Shown here piece after piece: positions 27,841 to 38,662 of a stretch of 46,296 nt of DNA. A model generated the notes under the pieces. It did no database searches. It saw only the letters and a list, made by a program, of their open reading frames with translations, and was not told where the DNA came from. Source of the DNA: Nocardia altamirensis NBRC 108246 (GTDB taxonomy: Bacteria > Actinomycetota > Actinomycetes > Mycobacteriales > Mycobacteriaceae). How positions within the stretch are numbered: the stretch's first letter is position 1; each line of letters opens with the position of its first letter. The DNA lies in contig NZ_BDAY01000006.1 in NCBI RefSeq assembly GCF_001612685.1, forward strand, positions 1 to 46,296, in the 5' to 3' direction. Position numbers and translations under genes: made by a program.

Positions 27841-29882
27841 TCAGACGCCGATGACGGTCGGCACGATCATCGGGCGCCGCCGGTAGGTATCGGCGACCCA
27901 GCGACCGACCACGCGCCGCACGCTCTGCGCGATCCGATGCGTATCGGTGACGCCCTCGGTCGCCAACCGCAGCAGTTCCGCTTCGACCAACTCGGCCGCG
28001 TCACTGAGCGCCGTCGGATCATCGGAGAAGCCGCGCCCGCTGACCTCCGGCGCGCTGACCGCCTTGCCGGTGGTCTCGTCGATCGCGACGGTGATCGAGA
28101 TGAAGCCGCCCTCGCCGAGCACCAGCCGATCCGACAGCGTCGATTCGCCGACGTCGCCGACCGAGAGCCCGTCGACATACACGTGCCCGACCGGCACCCG
28201 TCCGACGATCGAGGCGATGCCGTCGACCAGATCGACCACGACGCCGTCCTCGGCGAGCATGACCCGGTCCTCCGGCACACCGGTCGCGATGGCCAGCGCG
28301 GCATTGGCGCGCAGATGCCGCCATTCACCGTGCACCGGCATGGCATTGGTCGGCCGCACCGCGTTGTACAGGTACAGCAGCTCGCCCGCCGAGGCGTGCC
28401 CCGAGACGTGCACCTTGGCGTTCTGCTGGGTGATCACGGTGGCGCCGAGCCTGGCCAGTCCGTTCACCACCGCGAACACCGAGTTCTCGTTGCCGGGGAT
28501 GAGCGAGGAGGCCAGCACCACGAGATCGTCCTGGCGGATGTTGATTTGGCGATGATCGCCGCGCGCCATCCTGGACAGCGCCGACAGCGGCTCGCCCTGC
28601 GAACCGGTGGAGATCAGCACCAGCCGATCACCGGGCAGCGTCGCGGCCTGGTCGAGATCGACGACCACGCTGTCCGGCACCGTCAGATAGCCGAGATCCT
28701 GCGCGATCTGCATGTTGCGGACCATCGAGCGGCCGACGAAACACACTCGCCTGCCGTACTTCTGGGCGACGTCGACCACCTGCTGGATGCGATGCACGTG
28801 GCTGGCGAACGAGGCGACGATCACCCGATTGCGCGCCTTGCCGATCACCGTGTCGAGCACGCCGCCGATCTCCCGCTCCGGCGTGACGAAGCCGGGCACC
28901 TCGGCGTTGGTCGAGTCGACCAGGAACAGATCGACACCCTCGTCGCCGAGCCGGGAGAAACCGGCGAGGTCGGTGAGGCGACCGTCGAGCGGCAGCTGGT
29001 CGAGCTTGATGTCGCCGGTGTGCAGCGCCACGCCCGCCGGGGTGCGGATGGCGACGGCCAGCGCGTCCGGGATGGAGTGATTGACGGCGAAGTACTCACA
29101 GCTGAAGGGGCCGTGCGTGGTGTGCTGACCCTCGATGACCTCGAGCAGCTTCGGCTGCTGGCGGTGCTCCCGGCATTTCGCCGCGACCAGCGCGAGCGTG
29201 AACTTCGAACCGATGACCGGGATGTCGGAGCGCAGTCGCAGCAGGAACGGCACCGCGCCGATGTGGTCCTCATGGCCGTGCGTGAGCACGACCGCGACGA
29301 CGTCGTTGATCCGGTGCTCGATGGGCCGGAAGTCGGGCAGGATCAGGTCGACGCCGGGCTGCTGGTCCTCAGGGAACAGCACGCCGCAGTCGACGATGAG
29401 CAGCTTGCCGCCGTACTCGAAAACGGTCATGTTGCGGCCGATTTCGCCGATGCCGCCGAGCGCGAACACGCGCAGGCCGTTCTTGGCGAGCTTCGGCGGG
29501 GCACCGAGCCGATCGTGCGCTGCGGCCGCGGCCCGCGGATCCGGTTGCGGCGCCGACTGTTCGCCGCGGCCTCGGCCGGACTGCTGGCGGCCTCGGCCGG
29601 ACTTCCGTGCCGGCTGGGCTGCCTCGGCACGCGGACCCGACTTCTTCGCCGGCGCCTTGTTCGCGGCGTTCGACTTCGTCTGCGCGGTCCGCATCGCGGC
29701 AGGCTGGTCGGTCGCTACCGAGGACACCGGCTGGACCCCCGATCGCTCCACGACTGGCTGCACCGCGGGCGCGTGTTGCGCCGACGCCGCAGGCTTTTCG
29801 GTGCGCACCGGCTGCTCGACCGGAGCGGGCGGTCCCGCGGTGCGAGACGCGGTACGACGAGGACGACGTGCTGCCGATTCAC

Positions 29883-29886
<4 letters not shown>
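27841..29886 (-). CDS. rnj: Ribonuclease J
   Basis: The 681-residue protein carries the metallo-beta-lactamase/beta-CASP nuclease core from about residue 130 (LRVFALGGIGEIGRNMTVFE). The zinc motif is HGHEDHIG at about 202-209, and later parts include GDIKLDQLP, STGSQGEP and HVSGHASAGE. RNase J combines 5'-3' exo- and endonuclease activity in mRNA decay and rRNA maturation; the gene is Rv2752c in M. tuberculosis. The first 130 residues are low-complexity, Ala/Pro/Gln-rich with basic GRGRQQSGRGRGE, an extra tail. The ATG start overlaps a minicistron stop. Confidence 0.95.
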
Positions 29887-30940
<1,054 letters not shown>

Positions 30941-30955
30941 CTACTGCCGCCAACA

Positions 30956-31008
30956 TGATGTCATCTCCGCCCTTGCCTGACATCAAGTATGGCATCACAC
31001 TGATGTCA
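30956..31008. promoter_or_regulatory. Three TGATGTCA operator-like sites before the ribbon-helix-helix gene
   Basis: TGATGTCA occurs at 30956-30963, its inverse TGACATCA at 30978-30985 and TGATGTCA again at 31001-31008. The spacing is 22 and 23 bp, about two helical turns. The third copy ends on the A of the start ATG. The AT-rich TATGGC at 30988-30993 may be the -10 box, which would give a very short or absent leader. The layout suits autoregulation by the adjacent gene product. Confidence 0.65.
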
Positions 31009-31454
31009 TGGATCTGAACAAGTACACCGACCGCCTGCGCGCGGACCTCATCGCAGCCGCCGCCCTCGGCGACGAAAAAACCCAGGCCACCGCTGCGGCG
31101 CTGGCCGCGGCGACGGAAAGTTCGGCCCGGCTGGTGCTCTTCGCCGCGCTGTCCGAGCTGGCCACCGAGGTCAACGCCGAGCTCACCGACCGCGCCGTGC
31201 ACCTGTCCTTCGACGGCACCGAGGCCAAGGTCGACCTCCGCAAGAAGACGTCATCGGACGACAATCCGACCTTCGAGGAAATGACCGGCGATATCAGCCG
31301 GGTCACCCTGCGTCTCGTCGAGCAATTGAAGGCGAAGGCGGAAGAGGCGGCCGCGCAGAGCGGTCAGTCGCTGAATTCCTGGATGTCCGGCGCGGTCTCC
31401 GGTGCGTTGCGCGATCAGATGATGCGCGGTTACGGACCCAAGCGCGACGTGTGA
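31008..31454 (+). CDS. HicB-like protein with C-terminal ribbon-helix-helix
   Basis: The 148-residue protein starts MDLNKYTDRLRADLIAAAAL. Residues 1-95 are an acidic alpha/beta part. The end (VTLRLVEQLKAKAEEAAAQS, then GQSLNSWMSGAVSGALRDQM) is an Arc/CopG-type ribbon-helix-helix DNA-binding domain like those of HicB antitoxins. No HicA toxin is adjacent, so I read it as a solitary regulator, probably of itself and perhaps of divergent dapA, whose start is 149 bp away. No ribosome-binding site is seen before the ATG. Confidence 0.75.
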   Translation: MDLNKYTDRLRADLIAAAALGDEKTQATAAALAAATESSARLVLFAALSELATEVNAELTDRAVHLSFDGTEAKVDLRKKTSSDDNPTFEEMTGDISRVTLRLVEQLKAKAEEAAAQSGQSLNSWMSGAVSGALRDQMMRGYGPKRDV

Positions 31455-31505
31455 GTTGATAAGCGACACAGGGCTTCTCGCGTTTCGCCGCAGCGGGATA
31501 TCCGG

Positions 31506-32705
31506 CTAGAGAAGCGGAGCCAGATTACCCTTCGCGCCGACGACCACCTTGTCGAGCTCCAGCCAATCGGCCATGTCGCGGAGTGCCTCGGTGAGGGCGT
31601 CGGCGGTGGCGGGGGTGTCGTAGCCGGGTTCGGCAAAGGCGCCCGGCACGGAGAGCCTGCCTGCGGCGCGTTCGGCACGGAGGTCGACGCGGCCGACGAG
31701 CTCGCCGTTGAGTAGGAACGGGAAGACGTAATAGCCGTGTACCCGTTTGGGTTCCGGCGTGTAGATCTCGATGCGGTAGTGGAAGTCGAAGAGTCGTTCG
31801 GTGCGGGCGCGGAAGAAGACCAGCGGGTCGAACGGGCACAGCAGCGCCGCGCCTTCGACGCGGCGTGGCATCGGGGTGCCGGCCCGCAAGTAGCCGGGTT
31901 TGTCCCAGCCCTCGACCTCGACCGGGATCAGCTCCTCCGCGTCGACGAGGTCGGCGATGGCCGGTTCGGTTTGCTTGCGGTGCAGGCGGTAGTAGTCGCG
32001 CAGGTCGGTTTCGGTGCCGATGCCGTGCGCGGTGGCCGCGCGCAGCACCAGCTCGCGCACGGCGTCTTCCTCGGAGACGGTGCGCGCCAAGATATCCGGC
32101 GGGATCACCCGCTCGGCCAGGTCGTAGTGCCTGGCGAAGGCGACCCGCTTGTCCACGGAGAGTGCGCCCGCCGCGAACAGCTGCTCACAGATCATCTTCG
32201 TGTCGCTCAAGTTCCACCAGGAACCCTTGCCGCGCGGCTTGTCCAGTTCCAGGTGCCGTTCCACTTCACCGGCAGTGCACGCACCGGCCTCGGTGATCAC
32301 GTCCAGGATGTCCCGGCCCAGGGTCGGGTTGCGCTCCACCACCTTGCGCATGCCGGACCAGCGCCCGTGCTCGTATTGCGCCATCCGCCAGCGCATCAGC
32401 GGCCAGTCCTCGACCGGAATCAGCGCGGCCTCGTGCGCCCAATACTCCACCAGCCGCCGCGGCTTGCGCGCGCCATTGCTCCACACCGCCTCGTCGAGCA
32501 GCGTGCGATCGTAGGCGCCGATCCGGCTGAACACCGGCGCGTAGTGCGCCCGCACCACCGCCGATACCGAATCCAGTTGCAGCAGTTGGGTTTTCTCCAA
32601 AACCCCGAGCACCGACCGGCGCGTCGTCCGAGCAGGCTTGCGCGCCGCAAAGCCTTGGGCCGCCACCGCCACCCGCCGCGCTACCCCGGCACTGATCTTC
32701 CGCAT
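31506..32705 (-). CDS. Winged-helix YcaQ/AlkX-like DNA glycosylase family protein
   Basis: This 399-residue protein belongs to the HTH_42 (DUF1006) family. It opens MRKISAGVARRVAVAAQGFA and contains QLDSVSAVVRAHYAPVFSRIG, then LVEYWAHEAALIP and a late PFDPLVFFRARTERLFDFHY with YYVFPFLLNGELVGRVDLRA. YcaQ of E. coli removes alkylated bases and unhooks interstrand crosslinks; related Streptomyces proteins give self-resistance to crosslinking antibiotics. The catalytic QxD-type motif appears here as LQLDS. The start could also be 81 bp upstream. Activity is inferred from family only. Confidence 0.85.
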   Translation of the reverse strand: MRKISAGVARRVAVAAQGFAARKPARTTRRSVLGVLEKTQLLQLDSVSAVVRAHYAPVFSRIGAYDRTLLDEAVWSNGARKPRRLVEYWAHEAALIPVEDWPLMRWRMAQYEHGRWSGMRKVVERNPTLGRDILDVITEAGACTAGEVERHLELDKPRGKGSWWNLSDTKMICEQLFAAGALSVDKRVAFARHYDLAERVIPPDILARTVSEEDAVRELVLRAATAHGIGTETDLRDYYRLHRKQTEPAIADLVDAEELIPVEVEGWDKPGYLRAGTPMPRRVEGAALLCPFDPLVFFRARTERLFDFHYRIEIYTPEPKRVHGYYVFPFLLNGELVGRVDLRAERAAGRLSVPGAFAEPGYDTPATADALTEALRDMADWLELDKVVVGAKGNLAPLL

Positions 32706-32841
32706 ACCCGAACAATGCCATGCCCCACCGACAAACTTTTCACACCGTTCGAGCCGGAGGCCACACGACGCACAGCGAGTCACCACCCCACGGGGCAGGA
32801 GAACCGCTGCGCGGGCAAGGAGGCATTGCGTGTGCTAGCGA

Positions 32842-33861
32842 CTATGTAGAGACGGTGACCGTGCCCGCCGCATCGATCTCGGTGCGACGGTCCTGAGTCG
32901 GGGCATTGGCGAGGACCGTCGCCAGAATGCGACGACCCATCGGAAGCACCCTGACGGTCACCGAGCCGGCGTTGGCGGCGTCCAATTCCTTTGTCGCGGC
33001 CTCGATTACCTGCTGACGCACCCACCGGGGCACCCCGGCGAAACCACCGTCGTCCAGCAGCACCACCTCGACGCCACGCGATCGGGCACCACGGGCCGCA
33101 CTGCTGAGTTCGTCCGTGACGAGTTGCGGTGCGCGCAATCCGTCCCTGAGCTCGGCTTCCAGCAGCCTGCACTGCTCACGCTCGGTGGCGGTGAGTTCGA
33201 CCCCGTCGGCGATGCGTTCCAGGATCGGCCGCGCCACCTTGTCGAGGCGAGCCAGCTGCCGGTCCCGTTCCCCGTTCTCCGCGGCCATGGTGGCCTCGGC
33301 GGCCGCCCGCATCGCCGACTCCTCGCGCAGCAGCCGCAGCGAACGCTGGGTGGGCCGCATGATCACCGCGAAGAGCGACACCCCGGCCACCGTCGCGATC
33401 GGCACGAACGATCCGGCGATCACCGCGCCGCGCAATCCGCTCACCACGCCGACGAACGCGATGATCGCCGCGACACCGCCGACACCGAGCCAGGCCGAAC
33501 CGAGCCTGCCGCGCAACACAAGCACCGCAAGTACATACGACGCCGCGAACGCCGTCACCACCTGCTTCGACCAGCCCGACTCGGCGTTGAACGCGGTGAT
33601 CGCCGTCGCCGCCGGTCCGGACGCGGCCACGAACACGGTCGCGGGCCACGGCAGCGGATCGACCGGGATCACCAACACCAGCACCCCGGCCGCGGCAAGC
33701 AGCACCAAAGCCGTCACCGCCGGAATCAACGGCGACTCACCGAAATTGCGCACCATGTACAGCACGATGGTGGCCTCGAGAATGAGCAGGAACAGCCCTG
33801 CCGCCGGATCCCGCAGGCCGAGCAGATCGCGCAGCCCGAATTCGACGTTGGTCTCAGCCAT
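32842..33861 (-). CDS. Membrane protein partner of the kinase, degenerate histidine-kinase-like
   Basis: The 339-residue protein has five or six N-terminal membrane helices (about 20-165), a helical linker, then about 100 residues reminiscent of a kinase ATPase lobe (VTDELSSAARGARSRGVEVV) but lacking a phospho-acceptor His and recognisable N and G boxes. Its start lies inside the end of the kinase gene, so the two are translationally coupled. It probably partners or tunes the kinase, as a pseudokinase. The ATG is preferred over GTG at 33864 because GGGG lies five bases upstream. Confidence 0.7.
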   Translation of the reverse strand: MAETNVEFGLRDLLGLRDPAAGLFLLILEATIVLYMVRNFGESPLIPAVTALVLLAAAGVLVLVIPVDPLPWPATVFVAASGPAATAITAFNAESGWSKQVVTAFAASYVLAVLVLRGRLGSAWLGVGGVAAIIAFVGVVSGLRGAVIAGSFVPIATVAGVSLFAVIMRPTQRSLRLLREESAMRAAAEATMAAENGERDRQLARLDKVARPILERIADGVELTATEREQCRLLEAELRDGLRAPQLVTDELSSAARGARSRGVEVVLLDDGGFAGVPRWVRQQVIEAATKELDAANAGSVTVRVLPMGRRILATVLANAPTQDRRTEIDAAGTVTVST

Positions 33862-35143
33862 CACTGCCCCACACCAAGGTCACCGTCGTGCCTTCGCCCG
33901 GCTGTGACTCGACAAAGCCTGCGCCGCCGGCCAGCTGCCGCATCCGGCCGAGAATGCTGACCGAGATGCCGAGGCGATCGGCGGACACCTGACTCAGGTC
34001 GAAACCCGCACCGTCATCACGGAATACCACCCGGATACCGCCCGCGCTGATGGTCACCGTGACGGTGCGCTGCACCTCGCGGCCGGGCACGGTGGCGTGC
34101 CGCAGGCTGTTGCGCACGGCCTCGGTGAGCGCGGCGGCGATGGTGCCCGCGGCGTCCACCGGCAGTCGCAGATCATCGATGCCGGACCAGCGGCGCGCGG
34201 TGAACCGGATATCGGTGTTGACCTCGTGCACCGCCGAACGCAGGAAACCGGTGGCAGACTGCGCATCCAAACGATTCGGTTCCGTCTCCCCGACCCGGCA
34301 CTCATCGAGCTGTTCGAGCGTCCGTTCGGCCTGACGGCGCAGCACCGGCGAATCGGTGCCTGCCCTGGACGCGTCGAGCAAGGTGGACAGCACCGCGTCG
34401 TGGATCAACGCCGCGAAGCGGGCCCGCTCTCGATCGCGGGCTGCGGCACCCGCGACGGCGGCGGCCCGTCTGCTCTCGATTGCCGACTCCCGATCCACCC
34501 GATCCGCGGCAGCTTTGGCGTACACCGCGCACCAGAGGAACAACGCGCACAGTGCGGCCGACTGCACGAAGTCACCGGCCGATCCCAACGGCGTCACGCT
34601 CGGGTGCACCCGATTGTTCGCCATCGCCGCGACAGCCGAACCGAGCACCAGATAGCCGACCGCCAGCGCAGGCCGCCACGCCAGCACGGCCGTGAGCACA
34701 CCCAACGCCAGCACCCGATACAGCCAGACCGCCGTGCCGGGGGGCGCCGGAGCCGGATACGCGAACGGGATCACCACCATCGAGATCAGGAAGCACACCG
34801 CCGCCGCACCCGCGACCAGCTGAGTGGCCTGCCTGCTCAACGTGACCGACACGACCGCGAGCACCGGGAACAACCCGAACGCGAGCACCATCGTTGCGAC
34901 GGTCCAGCCGACATCGATGATCCCGCGCTGACCCGTGATCTCCGGCAGTTCCACCACCGCGACGATCACCCCGGCGATCCCGATCGCCAACCCGAACCGT
35001 CGCAGAATCCGATCGGCGGCGCCCTCGTAACCGCGGCGCTGGGTCGCCGCGACGAGACGCCGTCGCCAACGGCTCGCTCCGGCGGGCTCTAGCGACATCG
35101 GGTGGGAGTTCGGCGAGGTGTCCAGCATGCTGGACGCGGTCAT
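33854..35143 (-). CDS. NarL-type sensor histidine kinase
   Basis: A 429-residue kinase. The N-terminal region has six hydrophobic segments (about 45-200). The phospho-acceptor helix is ARFAALIHDAVLSTLLDASR with His248. The ATPase domain has the N box VRNSLRHATVPG and G box FRDDGAGFDLSQV. The start is the ATG that overlaps the preceding minicistron stop. It should phosphorylate the LuxR-type regulator encoded upstream in the same operon. The sensed signal is unknown; it has no large extracellular domain. Confidence 0.87.
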   Translation of the reverse strand: MTASSMLDTSPNSHPMSLEPAGASRWRRRLVAATQRRGYEGAADRILRRFGLAIGIAGVIVAVVELPEITGQRGIIDVGWTVATMVLAFGLFPVLAVVSVTLSRQATQLVAGAAAVCFLISMVVIPFAYPAPAPPGTAVWLYRVLALGVLTAVLAWRPALAVGYLVLGSAVAAMANNRVHPSVTPLGSAGDFVQSAALCALFLWCAVYAKAAADRVDRESAIESRRAAAVAGAAARDRERARFAALIHDAVLSTLLDASRAGTDSPVLRRQAERTLEQLDECRVGETEPNRLDAQSATGFLRSAVHEVNTDIRFTARRWSGIDDLRLPVDAAGTIAAALTEAVRNSLRHATVPGREVQRTVTVTISAGGIRVVFRDDGAGFDLSQVSADRLGISVSILGRMRQLAGGAGFVESQPGEGTTVTLVWGSDG

Positions 35144-35211
35144 GCGTGTGGCTCGCTGCTCGACTCCGGCATGCCCACGTAGTCGACTGTGCATGTCGTG
35201 TGCTCGTTCAT
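35140..35211 (-). CDS. 23-residue minicistron bridging response regulator and kinase
   Basis: The ORF begins MNEHTTCTVDYVG and ends MPESSSEPHA. Its start overlaps the response-regulator stop (ATGA, 35208-35211) and its stop overlaps the kinase start (ATGA, 35140-35143). It equals the dapA-rnj minicistron in length. A five-base version of the stem (CATGC 35141-35145, GCATG 35169-35173) is retained. Confidence 0.55.
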   Translation of the reverse strand: MNEHTTCTVDYVGMPESSSEPHA

Positions 35212-35894
35212 GCGCGCGGATGCCGCTCGGGCACCGGCAGCCAACCGTCCTCCACCGCCCGCTTGTACAGGTCGGTCTTGGTCGGCGCGGGACGTCCCGC
35301 GTCGGCATACTTTTGCCGGATACGGCCGAGATAGTCGTTGACCGTCTGTTCGGACAGGCCGGTCAACCGTGCGACCCGGGACGCCTTCTCCCCGGACGCA
35401 TACAGCGTGAGCACCTCTTCCTGACGCGGGCTCAGGCCGACGTCGGACAATTGCGGATCGCCGTCGATGGCAGCGGCCCAGTCGGTGGTCACCACCTGCT
35501 CGCCGGACGCAGCGCGGCGGACCGCCGCGACCACGGTCTGCACATCCTCGGACTTGCGCACCACGCCGAGCACACCTGCACGCGCGGCGGATCGCACCAG
35601 GAACGCGTTGTCCGCGCCGGTGAAGATCAGCACCTCGATGCCGCGGTCACGCAGCATGCGCACATTGTCTTCGGGCGTCGACCCATCGGCCAGACGCAGA
35701 TCGAGTACGACCAGATCCAGTTGCGGCAGGTTCTGAGCGGCGGCCAGCAGTTCCGGCACTGTGCCAGCGGTCGTCATCAGGTCGAGGTCGGGTTCCGGCG
35801 CCAACATGGCGGCCAGTCCGATCGCTACTGATTCGTGGTCTTCGACCACTCCGATCCGGCGCGGTGCGTTTTCGCCCCCTTCGGCCAACGTCAC
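35208..35894 (-). CDS. LuxR-family response regulator
   Basis: A 228-residue regulator, started at the GTG with GGAG six bases upstream; ATGs at 35906 and 35948 are alternatives. The receiver domain has acidic pocket VVEDHES, phospho-acceptor Asp65 in LVVLDLRLADG and switch/Lys region GVVRKSED. The C-terminal helix-turn-helix is LSPRQEEVLTLYASGEKASR followed by LTGLSEQTVNDYLGRIRQKY. It is the first gene of a regulator-minicistron-kinase-partner operon. Confidence 0.88.
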   Translation of the reverse strand: MTLAEGGENAPRRIGVVEDHESVAIGLAAMLAPEPDLDLMTTAGTVPELLAAAQNLPQLDLVVLDLRLADGSTPEDNVRMLRDRGIEVLIFTGADNAFLVRSAARAGVLGVVRKSEDVQTVVAAVRRAASGEQVVTTDWAAAIDGDPQLSDVGLSPRQEEVLTLYASGEKASRVARLTGLSEQTVNDYLGRIRQKYADAGRPAPTKTDLYKRAVEDGWLPVPERHPRA

Positions 35895-36063
35895 CTCAAT
35901 CTCCATTCCCGAGCAACTCGTACACGTCCCCACCGCAACAACGTTCAACCAGTATGCCGGGCCGCCGCTTCGAAAGGTCAGACACCAGAAATCGGGGCCG
36001 CTCGATTACCTGTCAACCGGAAGGTTTTCGTCCCCAGCTATCTCAGGGAGAAAACATGCTTCA

Positions 36064-36516
36064 TCAGCCCATCAGCTGGGCAGCGAGCGTCGCGCCGAGC
36101 TCCCAGCAACCCTGGATATCGTCCTTGCCCGGCGCGCCCGACACGACGACCGGCGCCGCGGCCTGCACCCAACCGAGGCCGGTGGTCACGCTCGCGATGG
36201 CCCGTTCCGCGCCCTCGGTGCCCTCGTTGCCGTGCAGGTAGAAACCGAAAGGTCGGCCGCGAGTGGAGTCGAGGACCGGGTAGTAGAAGGTGTCGAAGGC
36301 GTGCTTGAGCGCGCCGGACATGTAGCCGAGGTTCGCGGGGGTGCCGAGCAGGTAGCCGTCGGCGGCCAGCACGTCGGGGGCGGTGACGGCGAGGGCCGCG
36401 CGGCGGACGACCTCGACGCCCTCGATGTCCGGGTCGGTCGCGCCTGCGACGACGGCCTCGAACATCGCCTGCAGGTGCGGGGACGGCGTGTGATGGATGA
36501 TCAGCAGCTGCGCCAC
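36064..36516 (-). CDS. Flavodoxin-like NAD(P)H-dependent FMN reductase family protein
   Basis: The 150-residue protein from a GTG start has a flavodoxin-like fold. LLIIHHTPSPHLQAMFEAVV is the phosphate-binding loop, and YLLGTPANLGYMSGALKHAF and FGFYLHGNEGTEGAERAIAS are the FMN-contacting loops typical of the WrbA/NADPH-dependent FMN reductase group. It probably carries out two-electron reductions of small molecules. It ends an apparent minus-strand series with the next gene, 86 bp away. Confidence 0.85.
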   Translation of the reverse strand: MAQLLIIHHTPSPHLQAMFEAVVAGATDPDIEGVEVVRRAALAVTAPDVLAADGYLLGTPANLGYMSGALKHAFDTFYYPVLDSTRGRPFGFYLHGNEGTEGAERAIASVTTGLGWVQAAAPVVVSGAPGKDDIQGCWELGATLAAQLMG

Positions 36517-36602
36517 GGGACGAGCCTAGTGGTGCGGGGTGTGGCGATCGCGTGGATGGGTTCCGCGGCAGCGCGCCGGCGACGAACTCACTGTTGTGCG
36601 GA

Positions 36603-37163
36603 TCAGTCCTCGGCCGTGTCCAGCATCGCCTTCTTCATGGCGATCATTTGCTCGTCGTACAACGCGAGGATCGCGTCGTCGTCCTCGAACCCCTCCCGCA
36701 ACTTCGTGCCGTATTTCTCGTTCGCCTGCTTGCGGTAGTTCGACCACTCGGCACTGGACTCGGCGGAAGTGCAGGTCAGGAATCGCCACATGCGGATGTT
36801 GTCCGGCTCCGCGGATCCGGCCGGCGGCGCCCAATCTGCCCGATGGCGGAACAGATTGCTGCGGGCGATATTTATCCGATCATAAGTGCCGAAGTCGAGC
36901 GGGCTGAGCTTGTACGCCTCGTAATAAGCGATGAGCCTCTTGTCACTCATCTGCTTCCGCGCCTTCGTCAGATCTTCTCGCGGATTCGCCGGGTTGTCGC
37001 ACCACACCTCCACGATCTCGCTCCAGGTCTTCGTGTTCGCTTCGGCCTGCTCGTCCGAGTGTTCCTCGGCCCTCGAGGCCGGGCTGCTGGCGTGGGCGGG
37101 AACGGCAAAAGTAATGAACAGGACGGAAATTCCGGCGACAAGAGCGGGCAGACGCAGTTTCAT
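36603..37163 (-). CDS. Secreted protein of unknown function
   Basis: A 186-residue protein with GTAGGGAG before the ATG and a signal peptide (MKLRLPALVAGISVLFITFA, then cleavage at AHA-SS near 25). The mature part is helical and charged, with two Cys (VWCDN and FLTCT) likely to pair. The repeated aromatic/charged helices (IAYYEAYKLSPLDFGTYDRI, ALYDEQMIAMKKAM) match no family I recognise. Confidence 0.72.
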   Translation of the reverse strand: MKLRLPALVAGISVLFITFAVPAHASSPASRAEEHSDEQAEANTKTWSEIVEVWCDNPANPREDLTKARKQMSDKRLIAYYEAYKLSPLDFGTYDRINIARSNLFRHRADWAPPAGSAEPDNIRMWRFLTCTSAESSAEWSNYRKQANEKYGTKLREGFEDDDAILALYDEQMIAMKKAMLDTAED

Positions 37164-37213
37164 CGAGCTCCCTACCTCGTTCGACGTAGTGGCAATGGTG
37201 CGACAGGTGCACG

Positions 37214-37713
37214 CTAACGTGTTTGGTCGCGTTCGAGCTTTTCCAGCGCGACGGCGCGGCGCATGGTTTCGCGGGCGCGGGCGCGGTCACCGGCATAGTC
37301 GTAGGCGCGGGCAAGACGATAGGAGACCCGCCAATTGTCGGGGTCGGCTTCCCATTCGGCTTTGACGCGGTCGAACAAGGCGTCGGCGGCTTCGCGTTCG
37401 ATGCGGCCGGAGGGACGGCGCGGCAGGTCGGAGGTGTCGAGTTCCCGTCCCTCGTCGTGCATGCGGCGCGCAAGATGCTGATGGGCGAGCGCGGCGCGGA
37501 CGGTGGCAACGACGACCCAGACGCCGACCAGCGGCAACAGCAGCACACCGATGCCGATCAAGATGCCGGTGACCTCGCCGGAACCGATGAGGCTGAACGC
37601 GATTCGGCCGAGCAGCAGGAAGTAGAAGCCGAGCACCAACACCAAGACCGCGATGAAGGCTACGAGCTTGACGACTTCCCGGTTCTGCCCGGCATCGTTC
37701 GACTCGGCGTCGC

Positions 37714-37717
<4 letters not shown>
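37214..37717 (-). CDS. Membrane protein with TPR-like C-terminus (Rv2772c-like)
   Basis: The protein is 167 residues from the GTG (MSDAESNDAG) that overlaps the preceding minicistron stop. Two adjacent hydrophobic helices (about 18-38 and 45-72) are followed by a cytoplasmic region ending in a TPR-like pair (ADALFDRVKAEWEADPDNWR, then RLARAYDYAGDRARARETMR). It holds the place of M. tuberculosis Rv2772c next to dapB. No function is known. Confidence 0.78.

Positions 37718-38662
<945 letters not shown>

Noticed and set aside
31008..31454. HicAB toxin-antitoxin module
   Set aside because: No HicA-like double-stranded-RNA-binding toxin ORF lies next to the regulator on either side.
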